From the NCBI RefSeq assembly GCF_036898095.1, contig NC_090751.1, positions 89,569,883-89,633,882 on the forward strand: DNA of 64,000 bases, in the 5' to 3' direction. A program made the position numbers and the translations under genes. The notes under the pieces are model-generated. The model was not told where the DNA came from. It ran no database searches and worked only from the letters and a program-made list of their open reading frames with translations. The DNA is from Palaemon carinicauda. Taxonomy: Eukaryota; Arthropoda; Malacostraca; Decapoda; Palaemonidae. Of the stretch, positions 53,620 to 64,000 are shown in pieces. The first letter of the stretch is position 1. Every line of letters begins with the position of its first letter.

Positions 53620-55695
53620 GTCTGTCAACATTCATATCCACTCTAGCAGCTAACTCATTTCTTACACCCGTTCTCACCCTCACTACTTCGTTCCTAACCC
53701 TATCTACTCGAGATACACCAGCCATACTCCTTACACTTCATCTCAAACACATTCAATTTCTGTCTCTCCGTCACTTTCATTCCCCACAACTCCGATCCAT
53801 ACATCACAGTTGGTACAATCACTTTCTCATACAGAACTCTCTCTACATTAATGCACAACCCTCTACAGTATTCTTTACTACTCCCTTAACTGCCCCCAAC
53901 ACTTTACATCCTTCATTCACTCTCTGACGTACATCTGCTTCCACTCCACCATTTGCTGCAACAACAGACCCCAAGTACTTAAACCGATCCACCTCCTCAA
54001 GTAACTCTCTATTCAACATGACATTCAACCTCGCACCACCTTCCCTTCCCGTACATCTCATAACCTTACTCTTACCCACATTAACTCTCAACTTCCTTCT
54101 CTCACACACCCTTCTAAATTCTGTCACTAATCGACCAAGCTTCTCTTCCTCATCTGCAACCAGTACAGTATCATCCGCAAACAACTACACTGATTTACCT
54201 TCCATTCATGGTCATTCTCGTCTACCAGTTTCAATCCTCGTCCAAGCACTCAAATATTCACGTCTCTCACCACTCCATCAACATACAAGTTAAACAACCA
54301 CGGCGACATCACACATCCCTGTCTCAGCCCCACTCTCACCGGAAACCAATCACTCACTTCATTTCCTATTCTAACACATGCTTTACTACCTTTTTAGAAA
54401 CTTTTCACTGCTTGCAACAACCTTCCACCAACTCCATATAACCTCATTACATTCCACATTGCTTCCCTATCAACTCTATCATACGCTTTCTCCAGATCCA
54501 TAAACGCAACATACACCACCTTCCCTTTTGCTAAATATTTCTCTCATATCTGCCTAACTGTAAAAATCTGATTCATAAAACCCCTACCTCTTCTAAAACC
54601 ACCCTGTACTTCTAAGATTGCATTCTCTGTTTTATCCTTAATCCTATTAATCAGTACTCTACCATACACTTTTCCAACTACACTCAACAAACTAATACCT
54701 CTTGAATTACAACACTCATGCACATCTCCCTTCCCCTTATATAGTGGTACAATACACGCACAAACCCAATCTACTGGTACCATTGACAACACAAAAAACA
54801 TATTAAACAATTTCACCAACCATTCAAGTACAGTCACACCCCTTCCTTCAACATCTCAGATCTCACACCATCCATACCAGATGCATTTCCTACTCTCGTT
54901 TCATCTAGTGCTCTCCTCACATCCTCTCTTGTAATCTCTCTCTCATTCTCATCTCCCATCAACGGCACCTCAGCACCTGCAACAGCAATTATATCTGCCT
55001 CCCTATTCTCAATATTCAGTAAACTTTCAAAATATTCCACCCACCTTTTCCTTGCCTCCTCTCCTTTTAACAACCTTCCATTTCCATCTTTCACTGTCTC
55101 TTCAATTCTTGAACCAGCCTTCCTTACTCTCTTCACTTCTTTCCAAAACTACTTCTTATTCTCTTCATATGAATGACTCAATCCCTGGCGCCACCTCAGG
55201 TCAGCTGCCCTCTTTGCCTCACTTTACCTTGCGCTTTACTTCCACATTTTTCTATCTATATCTTTTATACTTCTCTACACTATTACTCTGCAGCCATTCT
55301 TCAAAAGCCCTCTTTTTCTCTTCCACTTTTACCTTCACTCCTTCATTCCACCATTCACTGCCCCTCCTCATGCTGCCTCCAACAAACTTCTTGCCACACA
55401 CATCACTTGCAATCCCAACAAAATTTTCTTTTACTAACTTCCACTCCTCCTCTAAATTACCAGTTTCTCTTACTTTCACTTCGTCATATGCCATTTTCAA
55501 CCTTTCCTGATATTTACTTTTTACCCCCGGTTTTATTAGCTCTTCAACCCTCACTATCTCCCTTTTACATCCACCTACTCTATTCCCCCACTCTTTTGCT
55601 ACAACTAATTTTCCTTCCACCAAAAAATGATCAGACATACCGTTAGCCATATCCCTAAAGACGTGCACGTCTTTCAATCCTCCAAATATTCTTAT
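53620..55695 (-). pseudogene. LINE-C polymerase fragment (-)
   Basis: RTE-like LINE. Minus-strand order: endonuclease C-terminal motif ANGMSDHFLVEGKL (near 55640), a basic linker (EEWKLVKENFVGIASDVCG), the polymerase start VKDGNGRLLKGEEARKRW and ASGMDGVRSEMLKEG (55136-54837), ACIVPLYKGKGDVHECCNSRG and GGFRRGRGFMNQIF (54837-54544), catalytic MFADDTVLVADEEEKL (54184), VNVGKSKVMRCTG, and DRFKYLGSVVAANGGV. It breaks off at about 53622 just where the C-terminal LRWFGHV would follow. The blocks are individually long (up to 175 codons) and separated by single frameshifts or stops, so it is a fairly recent copy. Confidence 0.8.
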
Positions 55696-55905
55696 ATCAG
55701 GGTTATTTACTAAGCAGTGGTGAGCACCACCCATCAAATTTAGAAAAATATATGCTACATATACCAAATGCCTACACACGAGTAAGACATTGCTAGCACA
55801 ATATATTCTTGTCTCCTGACTTTTTGGCCAAATTTTACTCTTCAGGCATACTTAGTTATCGTCTCCGACAATTCATAAATTTTTCAGCATAAGTATAATA
55901 TAAAA
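55696..55905 (-). other. Duplicated host segment, copy B (decayed)
   Basis: Homologous to 56020-56082 joined to 56583-56700. Shared blocks: TAAGCAGTGGTGAGC, AATATATGCTA, CAAATGCC, AATATATTCT. On the minus strand it encodes a stop-riddled version (YAEKFMNCRR) of the copy A peptide (YTEGYKNCRT). Confidence 0.5.
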
Positions 55906-56082
55906 AAATTAATTATATAAATGCACAGGAAAAAAAAATACAGGCTTCAATTTTTTTTAGTGATCATGAATATAATGTACTGTACTTTTATAAGTTAATT
56001 ATAAGGTCATAATCATCATATTTCAGGGTTATTTTAAGCAGTGGTGAGCCCATTCCTTCAAATCTAGAAATATATATGCTAT

Positions 56083-56582
56083 ATGTGGATATAAATGTGT
56101 TGAGGTGGTTTGGCCATGTTGAGAGAATGGAAAATGACTGTCTGCTAAAGAAGGTGATGAATGCAAGAGTTGATGGGAGAAGTACAAGAGGGGGGCCAAG
56201 GTTTGGGTGGATGGATGGAGTGAAGGAAGCTCTGGGAGATAGGATAGATGTGAGAGAGGCAAGAGAGCGTGCTAGAAATAGGAATGAATGGCGAGCGATT
56301 GTGATGCAGTTCCGGTAGGCCCTGCTGCTTCCTCTGATGCCTTGGATGACCATGGAGGTAGGAGCATTAGGGGATTCAGTGCTATGAAGCTTTATCTGTG
56401 GTGGATAATGGGGGAGGGTGGGCTGTGGCACCCCTAGCAGTACCAGCCAAACTCTGTTGAGTCCCTTGTCAGGCTGGGAGGAACGTAGAGAGGAGAGGTC
56501 CCCTTTTCTGTTTCATTTGTTTGATGTCGGCTACCCCAAAATTGGGGGAAGTGCCTTGGTATATGTATGCATGTATGTAGCA
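56083..56582 (+). mobile_element. LINE-C 3' end, 5'-truncated insertion
   Basis: Codons 56104-56318 read VLRWFGHVERMENDCLLKK, then GGPRFGWMDGVKEAL and EARERARNRNEWR, the C-terminus of the same LINE as 53620-55695 and the same end as 3416-3784. The tail ends GTATGCATGTATG near 56580. Copy B, which lacks the insertion, confirms the borders. Confidence 0.8.
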
Positions 56583-56973
56583 AATGCCAACACAACATAA
56601 ACAGTAATATATTCTCGCCTGCGTATTTTCTGGGCAAATTTTATGCTTTCAACATATTTAGTTGTCCGACAGTTTTTGTATCCTTCAGTATACGCCTTCA
56701 TTTGGTCAAACTCGTCCTCAGCAATTTGCAAGGCAATTGGAGAAGAGCCTCCTACCAACAATTACTGGGGGGAACCCCATACACCACCAGAATCTGAAAA
56801 GCCTGGTGATGTAGATCCAAAGGCTCCTTGCTCCTGACGCATACTCCCCGGGGACTGAACCAGGGGCATATGCCCAGAAGCGGCGGTAGCAGATGCACTC
56901 AATGAGAGAACAGAAGAGAAGAAAGACTTCTTTGGGGTCTTCTTGGGTAAGGGCAAGACAGACCCCAAAGATC
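56583..56973 (-). pseudogene. Host-like coding segment, copy A, with one stop
   Basis: Minus strand, one continuous frame from 56971 to 56583 with a single TAA at about 56760: a Ser/Gly-rich stretch (SGHMPLVQSPGSMRQEQGAF, then GFSDSGGVWGSPQ), then IALQIAEDEFDQMKAYTEGY and a Lys/Arg-rich helix. The composition is that of an ordinary cellular protein. A possible splice acceptor (GTGATCTTTGCAG) ends at 56975, but a TGA directly follows in this frame, so a processed or decayed copy is as likely as a live exon. Another frame (56987-56718) is also open. I do not recognise the protein. Confidence 0.3.
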
Positions 56974-56999
56974 ACTGCAAAGATCACAAACTACACTAG

Positions 57000-58774
57000 G
57001 CACACAGAAATGATTGCAAACAACTATGCCCTCTGCAAGAATCTGTCAAAATGTAGATCTACATCCAGATTAGCTATCTAATATTTGCAACATCCACCCT
57101 TTCCCCTACAAGAATGAATCTCCTTAATACCCATACCAAACGGAATCAAACAACATTTACTTTCTGTAAGAAAGAGATCAAAACTTTTGCTTGGAGCACC
57201 ATGATACTTCCGTACTTGTGACTGAAAACAAAATTGAAGAGCTTCTGACAGGTTGGGGGCAGGGCTACTCTCCAGTGCTCACCACCAGTTGTTAACTACT
57301 TTGTTAACAAATTCAACGACTGTTCCAGTTCCACTGAAGACATTTGTCTATTTTAAAGGATGAAAAGTTTGTACAGTACTGTAAACTCATCGGAACAAAT
57401 GGTGCAACCGATCAGCTTTTGCAGACTTTATAAGAAATATCTTTTAAATATGAGGTGACTTTAGGGCTTTCATTTCAGCAAGTGGAGGAATATCAGGATC
57501 CATGCTGGCAACTCTGTCTCCAGCCTAGCAATCTGGTTGCCTAAAAGAGTAGCTAGGGTTGTGGGGTGCCAAGAATATTACAGCAGAAAGGTCTAAAGTA
57601 AATAAAGAATTTAAGGCTATAAGAGGATCTCGAATCTGTAATGAGCTGTGCAACATCAGAATGCCTACTGAATGGAACAATATTATCACTAGACCCAACT
57701 TGAGAAGTCGGATTAGGGTTAGAAATATAGCAGGTAGGTAAGTTCAGAATTTCTGCCTTAAGTGGAGGCTTACTGATTTTATAAGATTTCACCACTAAAT
57801 TTAGATGCTTTTAGAGGTCATCACTAACAAAACCTGATTCATTAAAGGCCTATATTGGAATTTCATGATGGCATGTCACTATCAATATGATCCCCACTAT
57901 TTTCAACTGGCCTTGACTTTCCTAAATTTTCTTCATGAATTAAAAGCATGGAGCTTTTCATTTGATTGGCAACCTTAGAAAGATATTGTACTGTATTTTT
58001 CCTAAAGAAGAACAGCGAGACCTCGGCACTCCTCACAACAGTTATTCAAATCATAATACTGAGCCCGACACAAGACACAAAGAGAATGAGAATCATGATC
58101 ACCAAGAAACAATTCCCTGAACAATCTACACAGTAGTTACTGACATATCTAGGAGTGGGGGTTGTTATCAAACTGAAAGGAACATGGACTGAAAAGGTTG
58201 TGCCCAAGCCATAGATTCTTCAAATTAACTTCTAGATTGTCATTACTAGAAGCATAAGTCTACTGAATGGAAAAAAATTAAGACATTTTTTAGTTTTAAA
58301 GATAACTGAAGATAAAACCGAGCTTTCCGAGAATAATCAATATGAACATCAAGGAAGGTTCACAGAAATAGTTTTGTTTGTGAGACGAAAGTAGATATCT
58401 AGATAATTAGAAATTGTGAAAAACAGGATTGTGTAAGTATTGGAGAACAATTGATTAACATGTCAGAATGGATGAGTGATATAAACCAAGAGAATCATAT
58501 GAGTATCTTCATGTTTTCTGTGATAGAGCAAGACTTCTGTTGAGATGTTAAATGAGAGTGAGAGAAAATGAAAATGAGAATATATAAAGAGGAAGTGTAT
58601 TTGAATATAAAAATGGTTGCAAAACTTGAGTGAGGGAAAAAGTAACAAAAGAATCTGAAATATGTGATGAGTACGAAAGGGTTGAAAAATGTTCAGCTGA
58701 GCCGAGATAAGAGGACGAAATGGAAATAAAAAAAAAAAGGCTAAATTTTGAGAAAGGTCCTATACCAAATTATG
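57000..58774. other. No firm feature
   Basis: Mostly AT-rich. A GCTACTCTCCAGTGCTCACC / GTTGTTAACTACTTTGTTAAC stretch near 57270-57310 resembles the inner arm of the E1/E4 inverted repeats and may be a relic; a 60-codon frame at 57559-57741 has no recognised motif. Confidence 0.35.
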
Positions 58775-59187
58775 AATGGGTGAGATAGCCATGTCGTCCT
58801 GATGGAAGGTTCCTTTAAGTAGCTTCCTAGGGTATATTTGACTACAGTAATATTCCCAGAGAATTTAAATTAAGGTCTCCAGAATTATAACTTCTGGCGC
58901 GAATATAATTAAAGTTTCCTTTTAGGATATCGCATAATATCGGGACGTATTCTTGACACGCCACATAGCAATCTGCACCCCACATAGTGTTTACGCTTCG
59001 AGGGGGAAAAGTGGCAAAATAAAAGAGGAGCCGTTATAAAGTTCTCTTCCTCCGTTACTGTTAAGAGTACTTTGATGGCGTCAAAATCGTCGGCCATTTT
59101 TATTCCTTGCAGCATTGAGCTAGTAACTTATAGATACAGTATTATAGGAAGGGATCCTGCCAAGGCCTTTCATAGAAAGGAGGACGG

Positions 59188-59285
59188 GTCCATCAGGACG
59201 ACATGGCTATCTCACCCAAAAATAGATTTTTCGCTTCGCTCAAAATCCGTTTTTTGGGCTCAGGCCATGTCGTCCTAATGGAAGT
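59188..59285 (-). repeat. E6 internal complementary region
   Basis: CCATCAGGACGACATGGCTA ... CTCACCC mirrors the 58777 end; TTTTTTGGGCTCAGGCCATG ... CTAATGG should mirror the unseen 5' end. GCTTCGCTC lies between. Confidence 0.85.
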
Positions 59286-59289
59286 TTAC

Positions 59290-60107
59290 CAGAGCATTAA
59301 TGTATCCGTGGATTTCCCAGTCGTGCCTTAAGCCTCGAGACAATATTTCCTTGGTCAAGCAGACCTAAGAGACCTATAACATTACCGTTATATGTCATTT
59401 CTTCTAATCATATACTATGTTAGTGCTTCCTGGACCCTACAGGGAAGAGTCGAACTAGACTCGGGAAAGTCTCGAAGTTGCATATTTCACATGACCAACC
59501 TAGCATTCAAAGGGGACATACAAGTCTCAATGTATGTCTTTAGCCAAAGTTTGTATTTATAATATGAACACAGGTTCATGTCAGACAAGTTTGTATCTTG
59601 TACTGAAACAAGTTAGTTCTAGCTAGAAAGGTTTGTTTACATATAGGAACAAAGTTACTACCTTTGCTTGTTATAATTATGCAGAATAATAAGGGATTAA
59701 ATGAATGCTCACACTAACTTTATTAAAACGTTTAGGGCGAAATAAGATGCACAAAACAATTAATCATTTACTGTCAAGCAATAAATAAAATTCAGCATAC
59801 ATTTAAATAAGATAAAAATGCAAGTGAAAAAGAAATTATTAACATAGACAAACAGAATAAATCGGAAATACTTGTTTTACCTGAAAACAATTCTTTGCCA
59901 CTCATATAAAAATTTGATAAAATTTTCTAATGTCTGTCTATTTACACGTGTAAAAAACACATGGCAATTAGTGTTCAGTCTATGTTTCATCACCTTTGTA
60001 CACTGGAGCAGTCCATAATGTCACCATGATGACATTTCACTCACCAAGATGCCAAGATGTATACCTTTAGAATTACAGTCCCACATAATTCACTGTTCCT
60101 CGCAGCA
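59290..60107. other. E6 3' untranslated region
   Basis: AT-rich sequence between the recombinase stop and the internal complementary region; no ORF recognised. Confidence 0.5.
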
Positions 60108-61130
60108 CTAAGCGACAGGTTTTAGTACACTACCTGCCGCTACCACGAAACGTTTTAATTCTTGCACTTGCTTCGCGTATTGTTTGAAAAACACTCTGGA
60201 TGACTTCCATCCAGTAAACGAGCGAAGGCTCTCGAAATCCATGAGCTGGAAGAAATTCAGCGAAGAAGCAATTTTCCTAGGATCATGACCTGCGGGTGTA
60301 CTGTCAGGATCCGCTCTGCGAATGAAGTAGGTGATCTTCACCCTTAAATGTTTCAGGGATAAGTTTGAGTCCGATGTTTCTCCTTTAAAAAGCTGTCCTC
60401 CCCTGAAGTCTGAAGTTCTGCGAAGATAGACCTTTAGACTCTCCACTGGACACAGTGAGACATATTACTTCAGAGGGCAGATTCTCCAGAGACCCCACCT
60501 CTTAGTGGGTAGCTCATTCTTGGCGAGAAACGTTGGGTCGGGAAAGAGATTTAGCTCTCCCGTTTCAGCAAACTGGATATGGCCTTCTTCCCTAGACAAG
60601 GCCACTATCTCACTGACTCTAGCCCCTGAGGCTAGAGCAAACAAGAATATAACTTTTTGAGTCAAATCTTTCAAAGAGCAATTATCGTTGTCCAAACTTG
60701 AAGCAAAATGTAGGACCTTATCCAAAGACCATGAGATGGGCCTTGGAGGTGCTGCAGGCCTGAGCCTAGCACAGGCCTTAGGGGTTTTGTTAAAAAACTC
60801 ATTAGACAAGTCTACTTGAAAAGCATAAAGCAAGGGTCTAGTCAAGGCAGATTTACACGTAGTTATCGTGTTGGCTGCTAAACCTTCTTCATGAAGGTGA
60901 ATAAAGAAAGACAAGCAGAAATCCATCGAGATTTCCTTTGGATTTCTTGCCTTGACAAAGGCCACCCACTTCTTCCAAGATGACTCGTATTGCCTTTTGG
61001 TAGATTTTGAAGAAGTCTATGCTTTCTTTTGAGATCCCAAACCTTTTCTTTACTGCTAGGGAGAGAAAATCATGAGATGAAGGTCTTGGGTTTTCTGTGA
61101 TGAAGCAAAGACAGCCGACTTCTGTACTTG
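60108..61130 (-). pseudogene. E6 tyrosine recombinase
   Basis: From about 61010 STKRQYESSWKKWVAFVKAR starts the core-binding domain, SFFIHLHEEGLAANTI follows. Catalytic Arg in LASGARVSEIVAL, H-x-x-R in GHDPRKIASSL, the Trp in TGWKSSRVFF and Tyr in KQYAKQV: all present. Lesions: a one-base shift near 61010 and TAA at 60465-60467, where the frame otherwise runs on into LCPVESLKVYLRR. The last residues are VAAGSVLKPVA. A frame in -1 register over the methyltransferase-like region stays open from 61797. Confidence 0.82.
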
Positions 61131-62863
61131 TTAGGATAGAACTGGGTCCGGCAGGGGAATCAGCCTCGGCTGTAATTCCAAAATTAAGGGGAACCAGTTG
61201 CTCCAGGGCCACTTGGGAGCCACTAGGGCTGCTGTTCCTTGAAAAGATCTCAGCTTGTTGAGGACCTTCATCAGCGGTTGACTGGAGGGAATAGATAAAT
61301 CCTGGTCCACTGCTTCCGCTAGAGAGTCCTCGTATGGGGCCACGTATCGAGGAAGTTTCTTGTTGTCGCTCATTGCGAAGAGGTCGATCTCCAGTTTCGG
61401 GACTTGATGTAAGATGAAAGAGAATGATCTTGCGTCTAGGGACCATTCTGACTCTATCGGAGTTATCCTGGATAGAGCGTCCGCTGTCACATTGCGGAAC
61501 CTCTGAAGGTGAACTGCTGACAAGTGCCATCTCTTCTTTTCCGCTAAGCGGAAGATGGCCAACATCACTTGGTTGAGTTGAGGCGATCTCGAGCCTTGGC
61601 GATTGGGACATCTCATTACTACCTCGCTGTCCAAAATCAGTCTTATGTGGACTGAAGGGCGAGGAGATGATTTCCTCAAGTGAGAAAGACTGCCATGGCC
61701 TCCAAAATGTTGATATGGAAGGTCTTAAATAGAGAGGACCAAGTTCCTTGAACTCTGCGTTGATGAGAGTGACCTCCCCATCCTTCCAATGAAACATCCG
61801 TGTGGATGACGACTGAAGGTGTAGGCGGTTGCAGAGGTGTTGACCTCCAAAAGTTTCTGGTCTCCGACCATGGCTTGAGAAGTGATCGTAGCCGAATCGG
61901 TATTGGTCTTCTTAGATCTCTTCGAGCGTTTGATGCGTATCTTCTCCAGACTCCTGATGCATCTTTTAGCTGTGCTCTCAGCACTGCGTCTGTCACTGAT
62001 GCAAACTGAAGGGAGCCCAGTACTCTCTCCTGTTGGCATCTTGAAATCCTGTTGGATTTTAGAAGTCTCTTGACAGATCCCGCTATCTCTCTCCTATTCT
62101 TTAAAGGAATGGAGAGGCAATGTGACTGTAAGTCCCAATGAATGCCTAGCCATTGGAATTTTTGGGCTGGAGATAGTCGAGACTTTTTGGTGTTGATCTT
62201 GAATCCTAGATGTTCCAGGAACTGGATCACTTTCTTGGATGCTTGCATGCATTTCGACTCGGATGCTGCCCACACCAGCCAATCGTCCAAATACGATACC
62301 ACCTGGACGCCTTGTAGGCGTAGTTGTTGAACGACTGCTTCTGCAAGCTTCATGAAGATCCTTGGGGCTTTGTTTAGTCCAAAGGGCATGGCTCTGAAAG
62401 CATACTTTCTTTTCTGTAGCCTGAATCCTAAGTAGGAGGAGAGTTGCCGATTGATTGGAATGTGCCAATAGGCATCTGCCATGTGTATGGAGACTGTGTA
62501 TGCCCTTTTGGGCAACAGGGCCCTTATGTGTTGAAGGGTCAGCATCTTGAACTTGTCGTTCTCGATAAACTTGTTGAGTGGCGACAAATCCAGAATGACT
62601 TTGAGTTAGTCTGAGTCCTTCTTGGGAACACAGAACAGCCTTCCTTGGAATTTGATGGACTTTGCCCTCTTTATCACCCGTTTGCTCAAGAGCTCTCGGG
62701 TGTATTCTTCCAGAACGGGGGTGGAGTGTTGAAAGAACTGAGGAAATGATGGTGGAGCTGTCTTCCAGCTCCAACCTAGTCCGTTCTTGATTAGGCTGTG
62801 GGCCTTGGGATCAAAGGTCCAATGATCCCGGAAGAGTCGGAGTCTTTCTCCTACTGGAAGCAT
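61131..62863 (-). pseudogene. E6 reverse transcriptase / RNase H / methyltransferase-like, motif A mutated
   Basis: Frame from 62863: GERLRLFRDHWTFDP, VIKRAKSIKFQGRLFCVPKK, then TAA at 62606-62608, then LSPLNKFIEN and a 303-codon open polymerase (62587-61676): motif A reads VSIHMADAYWHIPI, FGLNKAPRIFMKLAEA, catalytic SYLDDWLVWA, and RNase H VIHTDVSLEGWGGH. The catalytic Asp of motif A (LDL or IDL in E2-E5) is His (CAC). A one-base loss near 61680 breaks the RNase H; its remainder with the methyltransferase-like segment (EIDLFAMSDNKKLPRY) is open 61679-61131. Confidence 0.85.
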
Positions 62864-62864
62864 C

Positions 62865-64000
62865 TTATTGCTTCTGGTTTCCGGAGGGCTTGCCTCCTTG
62901 ACCGAGCGCTCCCCTACCCCCTCTTCCTCTCAAGGAATCTCTACCTGACCCTCCACCTTTAAGGCGAAAGGTAGTGGTCTGTCTTTCATGGGCGGGAGTA
63001 AAGGCTGGTGACTGAGTCATCACCTGCTGGGGTACCATCTGGTGGGTGGGTTGGGGCTGTGCCACCATCTGTGGCACTGCGGTCACTGGAAGTTGTTGTT
63101 TTTTAGCAGGGCGAGAAGGCACTCTTGGCCTCTTTGTCTTTCTCTTCGGTTGGGGACCCTCATCCAGAGATGACTTCCTCTTAGCTGACAAGCCCCACTT
63201 CTAGAGAAGATTTCTATTCTCCGTGGCAGCCTTGTCGACTATCTCTTTGACCAAATCATTCGGGAATAGGTCTTTCCCCCAGATATTGAAAGATATCAGT
63301 TTCCTGGGTTCGTGTTTGACCGCAGCCGAGGCAAACACAAACTCTCTACAAGCCCTTCTTGCCCTAACAAAGCTGTAGAAGTCTTTAGTTAGGGTTGCCA
63401 AATGAGTTTTGGCCATGACCATGAACATATTCGGGGATCTTTGTTCACTGGCCATTGCCTCCATGGACACCTGGAGGGACAGAGAGGCAGCTAGCCTCTC
63501 CTTTTTATCTTGTTCCCTGCGCAAGAGGAACTCTGACAACTTGGGGAGGTTTTCGGTGAACTGACGTCCAGCGATATCAGCCTCCAACTTCCCGACTGAG
63601 AAGGTAAGCTGTATATCCTTCCAGTCTATGTGATCCGTTGGCAAAGCTAAGGAAAGGGGCCTACACTCCTCTAGTGTAGGGCAAGGTTTCCCAGCTTCCA
63701 CTGCCTTAAACGACTTTTCCGCAAAGGGAAAAGCCATAGTCGCTGGAGCAAGAAAAGAGGGATGTTTCTTGCTCAGGGCCGGCACCTTCGAATTGGTGAA
63801 GCCCCTGTCCTTCAGACTGCTGGCTAACAAAGCCTGAGCCTTCGCATGGTCAAGTATTATGACCTCCTTAGGCTCTGTCTCCTCCTTGGATACAGGTTCC
63901 GCCTTTAGACGAACGAAACAGTCTGGATAGGACTCAAAGCTGGGTCAGAACTCAATGTCCTCAATAAGGACAGTTCCCAGCTTCTCTGAAACGAAGATTT
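62865..64000 (-). pseudogene. E6 ORF1 (gag-like), partial
   Basis: Minus-strand frame from the window edge, with TGA at 63945-63947 and TAG at 63201-63203. Contains CFVRLKAEPVSKEETEPKEV, FAEKSFKAVEAGKP, and the helical region FTENLPKLSEFLLRREQDKK, then after the TAG a basic KRKSSLDEGPQPKRKTKRPR, a Gln/Pro stretch, and a Gly/Arg-rich tail (GGGSGRDSLRGRGGRG). The RGG tail replaces the RS domain seen in E2-E4. No Cys module seen, but the N-terminus is outside the window. Confidence 0.65.

Larger units (their letters stand above)
58775..64000 (-). mobile_element. DIRS element E6, truncated by the window edge
   Basis: Minus-strand DIRS of a fourth family. Its 3' end (TGGGTGAGATAGCCATGTCG at 58777) is mirrored at 59190 in the internal complementary region. 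Recombinase, methyltransferase-like, RNase H, reverse transcriptase and gag-like ORFs follow with only a few lesions. The 5' end lies beyond 64000. Confidence 0.9.

Noticed and set aside
53607..55646. Plus-strand Ser/Thr/Pro/Leu-rich ORFs
   Set aside because: Antisense shadows of the LINE-C polymerase fragment.
56020..56582. Twin-priming (5' inverted) LINE insertion
   Set aside because: The stretch left of 56083 looked like inverted LINE, but it matches copy B of the duplicated host segment, so the insertion is a simple 5' truncation.
56718..56987. 89-codon hydrophobic ORF as a membrane protein
   Set aside because: An overlapping frame has more natural composition and continues past a single stop; the hydrophobic frame is probably a shadow.

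Overview
This is animal nuclear DNA, not bacterial or viral: AT-rich intergenic sequence, candidate spliced terminal exons, non-LTR retrotransposon debris, a pogo/Tigger transposon, microsatellites, and above all tyrosine-recombinase retrotransposons of the DIRS order. The repeat content (DIRS elements with RS-rich ORF1 proteins, and a SINE-like repeat whose 3' tail is shared with a LINE) looks to me like a decapod crustacean, perhaps a shrimp. That is an inference from memory, not a measurement.

Layout. 0-4.1 kb: broken LINEs, one carrying a terminal-inverted-repeat element and a 3' end of a second LINE. 4.6-4.7 kb: likely last coding exon of a host gene (+), then non-coding sequence. 7.1-8.6 kb: second copy of the same LINE. 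8.87-15.7 kb: decayed DIRS element E1 (+). 15.8-30.5 kb: one minus-strand LINE cut into three pieces by two DIRS elements of one family, E2 (16.6-23.1 kb, +) and E3 (23.8-30.2 kb, +). 31.5-32.1 kb: SINE-like repeat. 32.96-43.29 kb: a pogo/Tigger DNA transposon split by DIRS element E4 (35.2-43.1 kb, -). 43.29-49.81 kb: DIRS element E5 (-), starting two bases beyond the TA flank of the Tigger element. 49.9-58.7 kb: SINE-like repeat, small tandem repeats, two oppositely oriented DIRS remnants with a perfect 26-bp hairpin, a large minus-strand LINE fragment, and a duplicated host segment. 58.78-64.0 kb: DIRS element E6 (-), running off the window.

The DIRS elements share one architecture: split inverted terminal repeats; ORF1 (gag-like); a reverse transcriptase/RNase H/methyltransferase-like polyprotein; a tyrosine recombinase read in the -1 frame relative to the methyltransferase-like region; and an internal complementary region whose two halves match the two outer ends. 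Such elements are copied to RNA, reverse transcribed, circularised through the internal complementary region and integrated by the recombinase without target duplication. All the DIRS copies here carry nonsense or frameshift lesions, so none looks autonomous as read. The recombinase of E4 is nevertheless open over 483 codons, and E6 has few lesions. I found no tRNA, rRNA, CRISPR array or complete host gene.
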